DNA of 64,000 nucleotides, taken from the NCBI RefSeq assembly GCF_963082655.1, contig NC_081554.1:49751169-49815168 (forward strand). The letters are read 5' to 3'. The notes beneath the pieces are model-generated. The model was not told the origin of the DNA. It worked only from the letters and a program-made list of their open reading frames with translations, and searched no databases. Position numbers and translations under genes: made by a program. Each line of letters starts with the position of its first letter. The stretch's first letter is position 1. Positions 1-11,349 of the stretch are shown here, piece after piece. Source of the DNA: Stomoxys calcitrans. Lineage: Eukaryota; Arthropoda; Insecta; Diptera; Muscidae.

Positions 1-235
1 GGCGACCACCAAACTCAACATATCCCCCAAACCGGACATATTTACCGACCATGGAAATATGGGGCTTAAAAGAAAGGTAGTTGGGAGTAGAGCACTAATT
101 TGATATCTACATTGGGGGCAAAATGACTGAAGGGCCGTTCAACCCTTCAATTAGGAACTATTTGTCAACCATGGCAATATAGGTCTCAAATAAAAGGAAA
201 GAAGATGGAGCGGAGCGGAGTGGAACAAAGACTAA
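1..235 (+). repeat. Helitron-like satellite element, 3' part
   Basis: About two degenerate monomers of the dispersed ~120-bp satellite (GACATATTTACCGACCATGG, AATATGGGGCTTAAA, then an AGTAGAGCAC / GATATC stretch). They end in a GGAGCGGAGCGGAG motif at about 207-222 that resembles the GCAGCGGAGCGGG motif next to the 3' end of the copy at 12,370-14,391. The element starts before the window. The family assignment is an inference. Confidence 0.55.
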
Positions 236-1160
236 AATCAAACAACACTCATTAAAATGAGTGAAGTAACCCCCTATTTTTCAAATGAAATGCTTGTAGG
301 AATTTATGCAATTTGCAATCCCTACCTCGTTTGTCCATACCATAAACATCCATATGCATTAAGTATTGTGTGTTGGTATGTGTTTGTTGATATTTCTCGT
401 ATTTATGGTAAAATTTTATTATTATTCTCATTCATCTTTGCTGAACAAATAAACAGAGTTTTCGCATACATATGGGCATGTGAAACAAGTGGGAAAGGAC
501 GATGAGCATTTTTGTTTGTATGCCATAAAAGATGGGCATACATACACAAACGCACACTCTCCATCACACAGAGAGATACATTTTCACACCAGCATCATCA
601 TTCTACCACCTATATAAATGAGTATGCATGTTGTATATTTTAAGGACACTCTGAGGCATACTCTTGTGAAGAATAAACGCACGAACGAACGAATGAGCGA
701 ACAAATATGATATGTAAAATAAATTTACAGCAAAAACAAAAACACATATAAATATATATGAAATAAAATACCGCATTTAAAGTAATTCTGCTTGTAGCAA
801 ATGATATCTGCAGGAGTGTTGTTGCACGTGTATTTGATTTAATAACTCAAAAATTTAAAATCCCTTTACTTATTTGAATAATTTTTAGTCATCATGTAGA
901 GTGTCTTTAAGAAATCTCCATAAGATTTAAATTCTTCAAATTGTTTGAATATTTGATGATATTAAGAAAGGAAAGGAAGGACATCTCAATAACATTAAAT
1001 ATCAATTAATATGTACTTGGTCTGATTAGTTTATAAAATGGCAAAAACCACTTCAATCCTGGTCTTGCCTTAATCTTTACTGAAGACACTGAGCTTTTAT
1101 TAGATTGCTACCTGGGCAGACATCACCAAAGTTAGGAATCTCAAATATATTATGTTTAGC
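236..1160. other. Unannotated AT-rich DNA
   Basis: No recognised gene or repeat. The short ORF at 257-505 has no recognisable domain. There is a small tetranucleotide-like tract (ACGAACGAACGAATGAGCGA) near 680-705. Confidence 0.5.
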
Positions 1161-1167
1161 CGTAAGA

Positions 1168-1345
1168 GCCACCGTGGCGCAGAGGTTAGCATATCTGCAT
1201 ATAACGCCAAACGCCTGGGTTCCAATCCCGACGTGAACATCAGAAAATTTTTCAGAGGTGGTTTTCCCCTTACCCCAGGATAAGCAGTATCCTGCCATGT
1301 TAAATCTTCTCTACCAAGTGGTGTTGCCAAGTGGCACGCCGTTCG
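1168..1345 (+). mobile_element. tRNA-derived SINE, 3'-truncated copy
   Basis: The head carries a pol III box A-like GTGGCGCAGAGGTTAGCAT and a box B-like GGGTTCCAATCCC about 30 bases later. The family body follows (CAGAAAATTTTTCAGAGGTG, then a degraded GTGTTGCCAAGTGGCACGCC), and similarity is lost after about 1,345. This is the most diverged clear copy of the family seen best at 23,074, 27,064, 34,336 and 62,943. The minus-strand ORFs across it are chance frames. Confidence 0.75.
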
Positions 1346-2085
1346 CAGCAGAAACAAATGTTGTTTATATTTAATTAGCAAAACGGTAATTTAAGGGCAA
1401 TTTAAAGGGCAAATTTTCTAAATGTAGATGTCAAATATTGTAGAACAACATTGGAATTATATCAAAATAAATATTTACCTGGTTCACAAAGAACTTAGCC
1501 ATGTACTATGTATTTTGTTGGAAGTCAAAAAAGTATATGTCTTACCTGCAATTAAAGAAAGAAAGATAAGGTGTTCATTAAAATTATCATAGCAAGAGCA
1601 TTAAAAAATAAGTTAAAATTAGCTAAATATGGTCGGGCGGAGTCTTGGTATCCCACCATCTTGGATTCAGCTTCAAGATTACACAAATGAACTCAAATTA
1701 CATCTTCATTATTCTGAAGAAATTAAATCTTATTATGATGGAGGCTTGAAGGACCTCATGAAGTCACTTCGAGAGTAACTTAGAGGATGAGCGATACCAA
1801 ATCTGAGGGCCTTAACCTGGCACAATCCACGGTAATCTTGGTTTCTCCCTCATATCAATTACGGACACTGATCGCTCTGTGATATTACCAGGGTAGCTGC
1901 CTGCAACACCCGTTAAAGGTAGTGAGTGAGCTGACATGAGCCGTGACACCACGTTTTTAAGTATTTCAAATGCTATCTATTATGTAAAACTGAAAGTGTT
2001 GCGTTTTGTTTTATAGCTTAGGTTTGGTTTCTGTTAGCCACGAAAGCCGGGCAATGACATAGGAAAGGCTCCAATGTCTCATCAC
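1346..2085. other. Unannotated DNA
   Basis: No ORF with a recognisable domain. A sequence near 1,630-1,665 (GGTCGGGCGGAGTCTTGGTA, then TCCCACCATCTTGG) weakly resembles the 5' end of the 150-bp repeat elements, but is too diverged to call. Confidence 0.4.
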
Positions 2086-2089
2086 ATTT

Positions 2090-3528
2090 CCCATATGACT
2101 CACATATAACTGATCTGATGACATTCTAGCTACTGAAGCCAAAAATACGGCATACAGAGCAACCCTGCAATCAGTAGCAACGGGAGAGGCATCGGTAGAA
2201 GAGGAAAAAAGAGAAACGTCAATTCCGCAGAAAGAAAAAAGAAATAGAAAGATGTTAATGTGAGCGAATTGAGAAGCTAAGTATTCAGAATTAAATCCGG
2301 AAATTCTATCAAAGCATGAAACATCAAACAGTCACATCTTCCTGAAGACACATAAAAGGAAAACTGGCAACAAATACAGATAATGTGCTTAAGATATGGA
2401 AATAACCTTTTACTTAGATGCTAGTGTCAGACGATGGCGGCGAAGTGGATACCGCAGAACCAATCCCTGATGATGGTATAGAATGTTTACCTCCTAGTCG
2501 GATGGGGTCCAAATAGCTGTGACCCAACTGAAGGACAACAAGACAGCAGGAACCGACGGGTTACCCGCTGAACTTTTTAAGACCTGAGGCGACACATTTG
2601 ATAAGGTATATGTATCTTCTTGTCGTCGCGATTTGGCTAGAAAAAAGAAAAATATTTGAGAGTACACAAGAGTTTGATGTACGCATATGGATGAAAATGT
2701 CTGAGGGATCGTCCCACACATAAAATGCCTAGCAATCCCTGGTGATGTTTACCTTCTAGTCAAAAAGAGATCCAAATAGCTGTGACCCTACTGAGGAAAA
2801 ACAAGACAGCAGGAGCCGACGGATTACCCGCTGAACTTTTTAAGACCTAAGTCGATACATTTGATAAGTTATATGTATCTTCTTGTCGTCGCGATGTGGA
2901 TAGAAAAACGAAAAATATTTGAGAGTACACAAGAGTTTGATGTACGCATATGGATGGAAATGTCTGAGGGATCGTCCCACACATAAAATGCCAACCAATC
3001 CCTGATGATGGTATAGAGTGTTTACTTGCTAGTTCGAATGAGGTCCAAATAGCTGTGACCCGACTGAGGAAAAACAAGACAGCAGGAGCCGACGGGTTAC
3101 CCGCTGAACTGTTTAAGACCGGAGGCGACACGTTTGATAAGGTGTATGCATACGCTTGTCTGAGCGATTTGGCTAGAAAAATGAAAAATATTTGAGAGTA
3201 CACAAGAGTTTGATGTACGCATATGGATGGAAATGTCTGAGGGATCGTCCCACACATAGAATGCCAACCAATCCCTGGTGGTGATTACCTTCTAGTCAGA
3301 ATGAGGCCCTAATAGCTGTGAGACGACTGAGAAACAACAAGACAGCAGGAGCCGACAGATTACCCGCAGAACTTTATAAGACCTGAGGCGACACATTTGA
3401 TAAGGTGTATGCATCTGTTTGTTTGCGCGATTTGGCTAGAAAAACCAAAAATATTTGAGAGTACCCAAGAGTTTGATGTACGCATATGGATGGAAATGTC
3501 TAAGGGATCGACCCACACATAAAATGCC
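2090..3528 (+). pseudogene. LINE reverse-transcriptase fragment in about four tandem copies
   Basis: Each unit of about 265 bp encodes, in a broken frame, a stretch reading like the start of a non-LTR RT domain (KNKTAGADGLPAELFK, then a GGDTFDKVY-like tail). Repeat starts lie near 2,460, 2,727, 2,990 and 3,261, and the last unit fades near 3,528. Between RT pieces each unit has a conserved non-coding stretch (GTACACAAGAGTTTGATGTA). A lysine/arginine-rich segment upstream (2,180-2,260) may be the linker before the RT. Stops and frameshifts occur throughout. This looks like a LINE fragment amplified by local tandem duplication rather than four insertions, because unit ends coincide. The LINE clade is not certain. 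Confidence 0.7.
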
Positions 3529-4430
3529 CCCAAATGGCCAGCAGCCTTAACTTTTAGAAATTATCGAGTACACTAAAACACGAAAGAAAGAATAGGACTG
3601 ATAGACTTCAACATAGCGAAAAACATGGTAATAAACAGTACCATATTTAAAAATCATAACACAAGGCCACTGGTTGTCTTCGATTAAAGAACGATAAACC
3701 AGGTTGATCAATTCATGATAGACGGAAGGTATTCATCCAGCGTTAGGGAGAAACGATTGGCACAATTTTCTTTTCAAAGACAGATAAGTAAGACGTGTGG
3801 CGTAGTCCGTAGTGAGAAAGCCTCGAAGCCCTCAGGATTTCATCACCAACTAACACGATGATGAAATTCCTATTTTCTTTTCAAAGACAGAAAAGTAAGA
3901 CGTGTGGGATAGTCCGCAGTCAAAAAGCCTCGAAACCCTCGAAACACGATCCATTAGCATCCTAACGCTGATTCTATCGCATCTTAACGCAACTCCTCCG
4001 CTTCCTAACACTGACTTGTTCGCATCTTAACGCTGACTAGATCCCATCTAAACAACATTAGATGGGAACGCTGCTCTCAACATTCCAGACCCCAGCCAAA
4101 GCATTGGTGAGGCCAAAGGTGCGCGCATAAACCAAATCCAAGCCACCCGAATAAACGCAATGCCGTATTGGGTAGTACTATGGCGGTCTCTCAGACGGTC
4201 TTCCAGATAGGAATGGACGTGGTGGATAAAGTACTGCGGATAAAGTTACCTATCCTGGTAGAGTGTCAGAAAGGGCGGATGGATCGAAGTTGAACAGGGT
4301 GTGATAGCCATTGCAGCAAACTCGATATGAGTTTGCGGGATGATTGCAGCATCTTTCAAGCACAGGTGTATGCTATAACTGAAGCGGCGGAATTGGAAAC
4401 TAAACTTCGCTTAGATACGTTTAATCAGAT
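3529..4430 (+). pseudogene. Decayed LINE remnant with RNase H fragment
   Basis: From about 4,285 to 4,420 one frame reads ADGSKL..., and a second gives DDCSIFQAQVYAITEAAE, which matches the TDGSK and FQAE(V/L)xAI motifs of LINE-encoded RNase H. The catalytic Glu of the second motif reads Gln here (FQAQ). Upstream is mostly unrecognisable and includes a direct repeat (3,770-3,834 and 3,878-3,941, sharing AGTAAGACGTGTGG) and short CGCATCTTAACGCTGACT-type repeats (3,955-4,060). Confidence 0.55.
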
Positions 4431-4524
4431 TTGGTTTATTTGAAAATTGAGAAAAGGAAAAGGGTACACCCCCACTTCCCATATAAAAAAGAAGTACCCT
4501 ATTTTAACCTGGGCCACTCGCAAT

Positions 4525-4792
4525 GCAAATTTTAAAAATTTGCCCATAACCGTTTCATTAATGAAAAGGGCAAACTTCTCCCATATCAGTGAGCACTGTC
4601 CAATTCAAGCTCCTTTTTACAGCCGAGACCGAGCTGCTTTTCGCAGTGTGACACCTCTTTGGGGTAAAGTTTTTACAGATGTCACCAATATATGGACGGG
4701 ACAACCAACGCTGAAAAGTTTCTTAATAATGATCTTGCCAGGATTCGAACCCTGAGTGTCAAAGGCGGACATGCTAACCTCTGCCGCTGCCT
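4525..4792 (-). mobile_element. tRNA-derived SINE
   Basis: Minus-strand copy. The box A-like region is near 4,775-4,792 and box B (complement GGATTCGAACCC) near 4,742-4,753. The conserved body with CGAGACCGAGC / TTTTTACAGCC (complement of the GGCTATAAAAAGG motif) is at 4,615-4,640, and the 3' tail reads TTTGCCCAT near 4,540. It abuts the LINE that follows. No clear target-site duplication could be seen. Confidence 0.75.
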
Positions 4793-6895
4793 TTGAAGCT
4801 AGAAGAGCTTCAAACCATTTATGTCACCCAGACCTACTACTATGGAATATTTCCAGCGTTGCCACAAAAGGAGGTCGACTATCTGGCGCCTCATCTAGCC
4901 ACTACTTTCACAGTGTGCCTAAGACTTGCATATGCTCCGAAAGCCTGGCAGGAGGCAAGTGTGGTATTTATAACCAAGCAAGGCAAGGCAAGTTATGCGA
5001 CACCAATGGCCTACAGACCCATTAGACTTACGTCATTTCTACACGAAACCATGGAACGTATTGTGGACACCATGATAAAGAGTAGGACATCCAGCTAACT
5101 GCTCAATCGCTGCTTCTATGAGTGACCACCATAAATAACCTATAACGGGTGCTGACCGAGGAGAGATGCAGACGACGTTATAATACTTGTTAGGGGTAAG
5201 GATACGAACCGAGGAGGGATGCAGACGACGTTATAATACTTCTTAGACGTAAGGATACGAACCATCGTTACAGAAGGGCCGAAAGAGTCTTGCATATGGC
5301 ATGCGACTGTGATAGACTCAGGGGCCTCAAATTTAACTCAGAGAAGACTGAAATATGCCTCATCACGAGGAAGACGAAGGTGGGCCAATTTAACGTACCA
5401 CGTTTCCTCAATAAGACGATTTCGACATCTGGCAAATACTGGGTGTGATCTTGGACAGGAAACTGAATTGGAAGTGTCACAATCGGGAACGTACTGAGAA
5501 AGCTCACAGATGTTGGGCACCATTGAGACGGGCCGTAGGCACGAAATGGGGCCTGGATCCGAGGATAGTCCACTAGTTCTATAGCGTGATTAGACCAATA
5601 CTTACTTACGCCTCGATAGTTTGGTGGACTGCAATGGAGAAAAAGTGCAACATAAGGACCATACAATAGGTTCAGAGAATATGTTATCTTGGCATAGGCG
5701 GAGCGATGGGGACATGCCCACTGGAGGCTATTTTAGATACCCAACCCAATGACATGCAGACTTAGTGTGAGGGAGCCACTGCAGCTATGAGACTTGGCGA
5801 TTGGAGAATTGATTCAGGATGGTAGCAGCTCATACCATCGCGGTATAATCGTGGCGACGATAGGAAACCTGGAAGGAAGGGAAGAGGTTTTCGATTATAT
5901 ACCTGAGACTACACTTGGGGTCGAGTGTGAGGCACTGCTGCCTGCGGCACACTCTAGGACTGAGGGAACCCTAGTATTGCCATCTGCAAGATCATGTTAC
6001 ACGGATGGATCAAAGCTAGAGGACATAGTGGGCCTGGGGGTCTACATTGAGAACCCAAGGACTGAGATCTGTTTTAGACAGCCTGACCATAATACAATGC
6101 TGCAGGCGGACATCCGGGCGATCACGAAATGCGTGATGTGGTGTGGTGCTAACGCGAGGACGTCGAATGTGAACATCTTTGCGGGCAGTAAAATGACCAT
6201 AAGGGCAATAAAAATCAGGAGGGTGATCAAGAACAGTCTTGAAGAAGATTAATGCCTTCTCTGAGGATGGCAAAATCCGCATCGTTTGGATGCCGAGCCA
6301 TTACGGAGTAAGGGGGAATGAAAGGGCAGACGATTTACCAATGAAGGCCAGAAGACTACCGTCAATAAGCTTGGTTACTTCGAAGTCTTTCGGGTCGACG
6401 CAGTTCGAGTTTAGGGAGTGGGCGATGAACGCCCACTTACAGCGAAACATTTGTTAGGACGGCGAAAATCCTATGGGGTGATCCGTATCGTAAGAAGGCT
6501 AGGCTATTGCTGAAAGGAAGTAAGAAGGAGGTCACATTTAGCTTTCGGGATCATAAAGGGGCACATAGGACTACGAGCTCACTTATGCAAACTCGGTGCG
6601 GCAAGCGATTGCATGTGTAGGGCTTGTGGGGAAGATGATGAGATGTTGGAGCATTTCTTACGTCATTGCCCGGCTTTCGCGGCTAAAAGATACCGGTACT
6701 TAGGTAAGGACACAGTATCAGACATGAACCAACTTAGGGGAGTGGTATGGAAAACAATTAAAGATTCTGTAAGTAAAACGAAATTCTTTACTTAAAATTT
6801 TCTTTTTCGAGATTACTTTTTAGTTTTTAAAGCGAACAACTGGCTTAGTGGCATGTGGCGCAATAATATCCGCATCCTCTTTTCATCCTAACCTT
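4793..6895 (+). pseudogene. Non-LTR retrotransposon with RNase H (I/R1/LOA-like), broken
   Basis: Fragmented ORF2. The RT N-terminal part at about 4,840-5,098 includes AYRPIRLTSFLHETMERIVD. A jump follows to the catalytic ADDVIIL motif, present twice (5,168 and 5,221), then the RT thumb with KLNWK-like residues. RNase H lies at 5,990-6,390: CYTDGSK, then LQADIRAI (the usual Glu is Asp), then IFAGSK (the usual Asp is Gly), then MPSHYGVRGNERAD. The C-terminus has a CRAC-x9-HFLRHC zinc-knuckle-like motif (6,616-6,680). The ORF ends near 6,795, and a short 3' UTR ends near 6,895 in ATCCTAACCTTACC. There are many frameshifts, and most of the RT core is missing. A relative lies at 58.6-59.6 kb. Confidence 0.85.
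5154..5268 (+). repeat. 53-bp tandem duplication over the RT active-site motif
   Basis: The segment GAGGRGAGATGCAGACGACG through AAGGATACGAACC occurs twice at a 53-bp period, so the ADDVIIL-coding sequence (the YxDD box of the RT) is present twice in a row. 53 is not a multiple of three, so the copies lie in different frames. Confidence 0.8.
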
Positions 6896-6899
6896 ACCT

Positions 6900-8670
6900 C
6901 TGCCTCGGAGACCTCTGAAAACTCAGTTCAGATTTTTTTGAGTCTATACCAAGCAGAACAACAAACATGTGATTAATTTTTATGTGTTTTTAATTAATGT
7001 CCCTAAAATTTAATTTTCATAATTTTTTAATTGATATCGAAGAGCTAACATCCTTCAAACCCCTTTCATACTTGCATCCTGATAGTATTATGTTTTCATA
7101 CAAATCTTCCCTACCGAAGTTAATTAATTTAGGTGAAATTTAAACCTATCTTGTCACAAATTATGACACTATGTCGGATGACTTTTTGCCTTGTGTGGAG
7201 AAACCTAAAACCAATGAAACTTGAAGAAAACAAAATTTCATCATAAGAAGCCCAAATATTTTTGAAGAAATTTCATTAGCATGCTTTTTAATATGTTTTG
7301 GCCAAGATTTTAATTCCTATGCCACAAAACGACTTAAAAAGGGAAACTAGATGAAATATTTCATAATCATCTTTAAAAGAGGAAAACAAAACTAAGAGTG
7401 GAAAGAAATGCCAAGAAATCTTGGCAGACCCAAAGCTTAAGACATACATTTTTAGCATATCAAAGCAAACACAATACACACATACAGTAAAATGGAACAG
7501 CAAACGAAAGCAAGACAATACCAAAATGCCTTGAGAACGAATGAACGAACAAACTGCAGAAGCAGAAGCAGAACAATGAAATGAGAACTCCTTGTCTTAC
7601 CTATGGCCACCACATTGGAAGAGGACCATTGTGGAAAACTTTTGCAAAAGTTCAGTTTTTAAAGGAAAACAAACAAACCTGCTGCTGCTGCTTTGTTTTC
7701 TTCAATTTTTCTTTCAGTCTGTCGGTTGTTTGTGTAGCAAACGATAACCAACAGGACATTTGTACTTTCTAGCTGTCAGACTGTCTGTCGTTCGGTTGTG
7801 GTTATCGACAGCCATTTGCACGGCAAGACGTTTTGGACGCCAGCAAGTCAAAAGGACTTATTTGAATGGGCCAGTTGTTTAAATTGCCTCTATTCATAAA
7901 GGACCAAGGATTTTTGTTTAAAAAAGTTTTGTCGTGAGAATATGACCTACAAATGCTTTAAAGATTTATGTAAGTACCGGACTTGGTTACCGGTATGTCA
8001 GAATGTGTGTGTGTGTGTGTGCGTGTGTGTGAGTGTGCCAGTGTCCTTCAGTTGTTGTTTGTTTGGTTCGTTGGTTGGTTAGTTGAATGTATGTGTTGCC
8101 AAGTCTTTAGATTAATTAAAAAACTTGCACAAGGATGTATTTGCATACAATTGGGAAACCGACAGAGCCAAGGAGAATTGGAGACACACAGCGGCACGAG
8201 CAGGAAGGAAGGAACTGGTAGCTTATACAACAAAAATCCAACATTCCGAATGCAAATAGCATACATATGGACTTAAAGCCCAACACTCGACCATTGACAA
8301 TAAAATGAATGAAGCCATAAAACTCGACCTTCCCAAATGCTGGGGAATATGGTTGGGGGCAGCTTGAGCAGTTCGGCCTAGAAAACAGATGTTTGGTTAC
8401 CAATTTTAGGTTTCAATTAAGAAAGTGAGAAGTTTTTCTTTTGCATTTGTTTGCTTAAATATAATGCATACACAATAACAATGGAAATGAATTGGAATTG
8501 TGAAAAGCAGTAGAACCAGTGCAGTTGGAATAGAATTTCTGGCAGAACATAGACAACTTACTAAAAGTTATTAATACCACACAGGAAAAAAATATGCAAT
8601 TAGACATAAAAATGGCTAAACCGATTTTCTTGAAATGTCAACAGATTGTATGGGATGGTCTGGCTTCCTT
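6900..8670. other. Unannotated AT-rich DNA with a (GT)n microsatellite
   Basis: No recognisable gene. A (GT)n-rich tract lies at about 8,004-8,034 and short GGTTGGTT-type runs at 8,065-8,085. The small ORFs here lack domains and run through low-complexity sequence. Confidence 0.5.
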
Positions 8671-8677
8671 AGCTAAA

Positions 8678-9245
8678 AAGAGTAAAAGCGTGCTAAGTTC
8701 GTCCGCGCCGAATCTTAAGAATACACCACCATGAATTCTGCTAAAATATGGGAGCTATTTCTGGTTATAGACCGAATTAGACCATACTTGACGCAGTTTT
8801 TGAGTCATAACAGAAAACCACATGCAAAATTTCAACAAAATCGGACAAACATTGCGGCTTCAGGGGGCTCAAGAAGTCACACCGGGAGATCGGTTTATAT
8901 GGGAGCTATATCACGTTCTTGACCGATTTGGACCGCACTTGGTACAGTTGTTGGAAAATGTAAAAGAACACTATGTGCATAATTTCAGCCAAATCGGATG
9001 AAAATTGAGGCTTCCGGGGGCTCAAGACGTCACACCGGGGCCCAGTTGTTGGAAGTCATAACAGAACACTACATGCAAAATTTCAGCCAAATCGCACAAA
9101 AATTGCGGCTTTCAGGGGCTCAAGAATTCAAATCGGGAGATCGGTTTATATGGGAGCTATATCCAAATCTGAACCAAAATGGCCCATTTTCCCAACGACC
9201 TATAATAATATTAAGTATCTATCAAAAATTTCTAGCGGCTAGCTT
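8678..9245 (+). repeat. 150-bp-repeat dispersed element, copy A
   Basis: It begins AAAAGCGTGCTAAGTTCG, with a degraded form of the family palindrome, then ACACCACCATG. About three monomers follow, each carrying GATCGGTTTATATGGGAGC, then AAAATTTCAGCCAAATCGG, then a TCAAGAAGTCA motif. The 3' end is lost where a Helitron-like fragment starts near 9,246. ORFs through it are by-products of the repeat. Confidence 0.8.
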
Positions 9246-9600
9246 TACGCGTTCGACCGCTTTCGTGATTTCAAAAGACGGGCGGTGGGTGGTTATAAAA
9301 ATCTCGCAATATGGGGGAACACCCCACAACAAACCCCACCCAAACGGGCATGTGTATTGATCTGGAGAATATGGGTATCAAATGAAAGGTATTTGAAAGA
9401 AAAGTACGAATCTGGTATAAAAATGTGTTCCCTAGAGTCTGGAGTCTGCCCCAAACTTAAAAACCTCTCTTGATCGGAGGGTGCAAACCCAGCATTAATA
9501 TTGGGGACCAAGTATAGGTGGCAAGGACGCTTGTACCAATCTTCCTGAATTTTTTTACACAATAAGAGTTTGGAGTTAAAAAAAAATTACTTCACATTGT
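9246..9600 (+). repeat. Helitron-like satellite fragment
   Basis: One to two monomers: AACACCCCACAACAAACCCC, a GGGCATGTGTATTGATCTGG block, then ATCAAATGAAAGGTATTTG and ACGAATCTGGTAT. It has the same monomer order as the arrays at 12.4-14.4 kb and 62.1-62.9 kb. Confidence 0.6.
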
Positions 9601-9640
9601 GATATCCGAAGGAGGATGGGTGTGAGACCCAAAACTTTCC

Positions 9641-9810
9641 TAAACGCCCAATCCCGGAGGTGGATACACCGTTTTGAGCGGTTGATGCAAGTACATTTTT
9701 TTTTTTGTATTTAGAGCGTACAACAAGCCGATTACTGGTATAGGTGTGTGTACATATTGGAATGGGACGGATTAATATCTGCACCCTTTTTCCAACCTAA
9801 CCTTGGTCCC
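9641..9810 (+). mobile_element. LINE 3'-end fragment
   Basis: This resembles the 3' UTR of the LINE ending at 6,895. Both have a T-rich run, then GCG(T/A)ACAACAAGCCGATTAC or its counterpart, then ATATCTGCACC or ATATCCGCATCC, and end in CCAACCTAACCTT or ATCCTAACCTTACC. It carries no coding sequence, so it fits a severely 5'-truncated insertion. Confidence 0.5.
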
Positions 9811-9824
9811 AAATGAAAAAATAC

Positions 9825-10016
9825 GAATCTACATATATATAGGAGATGCGTGATTGACTAACTGATTGACTGGCTTATCACTGCCCAGACCAAACGGCTA
9901 AAGCTAGAATCATGAAATTTTCCACGAATGTCGGTTTTGGATCGTAAGTGCGAGATAAAGCGGGATTTGGTGATATTCGTACTATAAGATACTAAAATGT
10001 ACTATATAGTACGTAA
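9825..10016. other. Unclassified repeat-like sequence with a small palindrome
   Basis: A GATTGACTAACTGATTGACT stretch is followed by CCAAACGGCTAAAGCTAGAA and ATGAAATTTTCCACGAATG, which has the look of a dispersed repeat. A palindrome GTACTATATAGTAC sits at about 10,000-10,013. No other copy was seen in this window, so the type is unknown. Confidence 0.35.
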
Positions 10017-10019
10017 TGG

Positions 10020-10660
10020 TGAATTTTTGGAATATGTGGCTAGAAAACTTGGTAACAGTACCGGTTTAGGCAAGCTGTGGTCGAATGTTAAGTCAATCTC
10101 GAAACACGGAAAAAGGGATGACAGGATCTCAACTGTTATTGACCTGAAGAGATACGCCAGGTGTTAATTCGCCAATTTCTTGAACATCCCGAGAGTGACA
10201 AGGGTAGGAGGAGAGTTATTCGTCGTGTCCGAGGTCTACGAGCCGATGGACAGCCCTCACAATTTACCGTGGACGAAGTTACGAATGTTATCCGTGGCGC
10301 CAAGTCAACCATGGTGATGGGCCCAGACGAAATCGACACTCGTACACTGATGGTGAAGAATCTGTATCTACTTGGAGGCAAGTAACTTATGAATGTCCTC
10401 AACCTGTCTTTGAACACTCTTATAGTACTCGATGTCTAGAAGATCGGCAGAGTGATCCCGCTACTGAACCCTGGAAAGGACCTGAGCAAGGTGGTGTCGA
10501 ACAGAGTAGCCTCTATTCGACTCACCAGTAGTCAAGACGCTCGAGGGACTCGTTGGAGAATTATCATTCGCTGAGCATCAGCATGGATTTCGAAGACTGC
10601 ATATTACAACAATTGTTTTACATGCCATCAGCGCATCAGCGCACACATTTTCCGTGGCTC
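10020..10660 (+). pseudogene. Jockey-type LINE, RT N-terminal fragment
   Basis: This is homologous to 20,471-21,070. Shared landmarks include TGGCTAGAAAACTTGG / GGTTTAGGCAAGCTGTGGT at the start, then protein pieces RANGLRADGQPSQFTVDEV-like and a GPDEIDT motif (GPDGIST in the relative). It ends with a degraded GFRRLH(I/S) stretch near 10,590. Frameshifts and stops are frequent. It joins a different LINE between about 10,660 and 10,710. Confidence 0.75.
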
Positions 10661-10709
10661 TAATCAGTCCAAGACAGGCCGTATTATGGATGTGACACTC
10701 TGCCAGGTC

Positions 10710-10932
10710 GAATGAAGGGAGTAAATTTGTATGCAAGCAAGATGCAGTGTTGTTTGTTGTCACACAAACGATTCACTGACTCAGTGCAATCGTCAATATC
10801 GATCGACGGTATAGATGTGGAATAGTCCGATTCTCTTCATGATCTGGGCATAAATATACAATGTGATATCCGTTGGTCAAACTATGTATTTGAAGTGCCG
10901 AAAGAAGCATCCAAGTGTTTAAACTTTCTTAA
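10710..10932 (+). pseudogene. CR1/jockey-type LINE, RT fragment (5' side of hAT insertion)
   Basis: Reads VTQTIH(*) / YKRFTDSV...SISIDGIDVE, then LGINIQCDIRWSNYVFEV and PKEASKCLNFLNR, matching the minus-strand LINE at 34-35 kb. It stops at 10,932 where a TIR element begins and resumes at 11,350. Confidence 0.7.
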
Positions 10933-11349
10933 TAGATCTGGCAAACTATCGATAATCGCAACATTCGATATTTTCGATAGTTTTAATAATAAATATCGAT
11001 AGGAACGATACTATCGTTAATCATCACTTAAATTTCAAACGAAAATGAGAAGAAAAATCAGGAGATCGATTTATACAGAAGTAATGTCAAGGCAAGGACC
11101 AAATTAATCAAAGGTCAATAAAGGCAGTTGGAAATAAATCATTGTACAAAATGTAAGTCTAATCGGGTGAAAATTGCGCCCTCTATAGGCGCAATGTATC
11201 TTAAAAGATACATTCAGTGTCGGATTGCTTATTTTTCTTTAGTTTTGCAAAAAATTAACTTTTGCGATAGTATCCATTGGAAAAATATGAATCGCTATTC
11301 AGTCAAAAAATCAAATACCGATAGTGCCATCGATATGTTGCCAGCTCTA
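10933..11349. mobile_element. hAT-like non-autonomous DNA transposon (417 bp)
   Basis: The terminal inverted repeats read TAGATCTGGCAAACTATCGA at the left and, on the complement, TAGAGCTGGCAACATATCGA at the right. It is flanked by identical 8-bp direct repeats TTTCTTAA (10,925-10,932 and 11,350-11,357). The 8-bp duplication and TAG(A/G)-type ends fit the hAT superfamily. It has no transposase ORF. It splits a LINE reading frame. Positions 11,040-11,190 hold about one monomer of the 150-bp repeat (GGAGATCGATTTATACAGAA, then AAAATTGCGCCCTCTATAGG), either captured or inserted later. Confidence 0.8.

Noticed and set aside
1077..1381. Two minus-strand ORFs (73 and 93 residues)
   Set aside because: They run antisense through a SINE and its flank.
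5560..5590. CCACTAGTTCTATAGCG resembles a cloning-vector polylinker (possible contamination)
   Set aside because: It lies within continuous LINE sequence, and the paralogue at about 59,570-59,605 has the same context (CCGAGGATGGTCCACTGG). The resemblance is chance.
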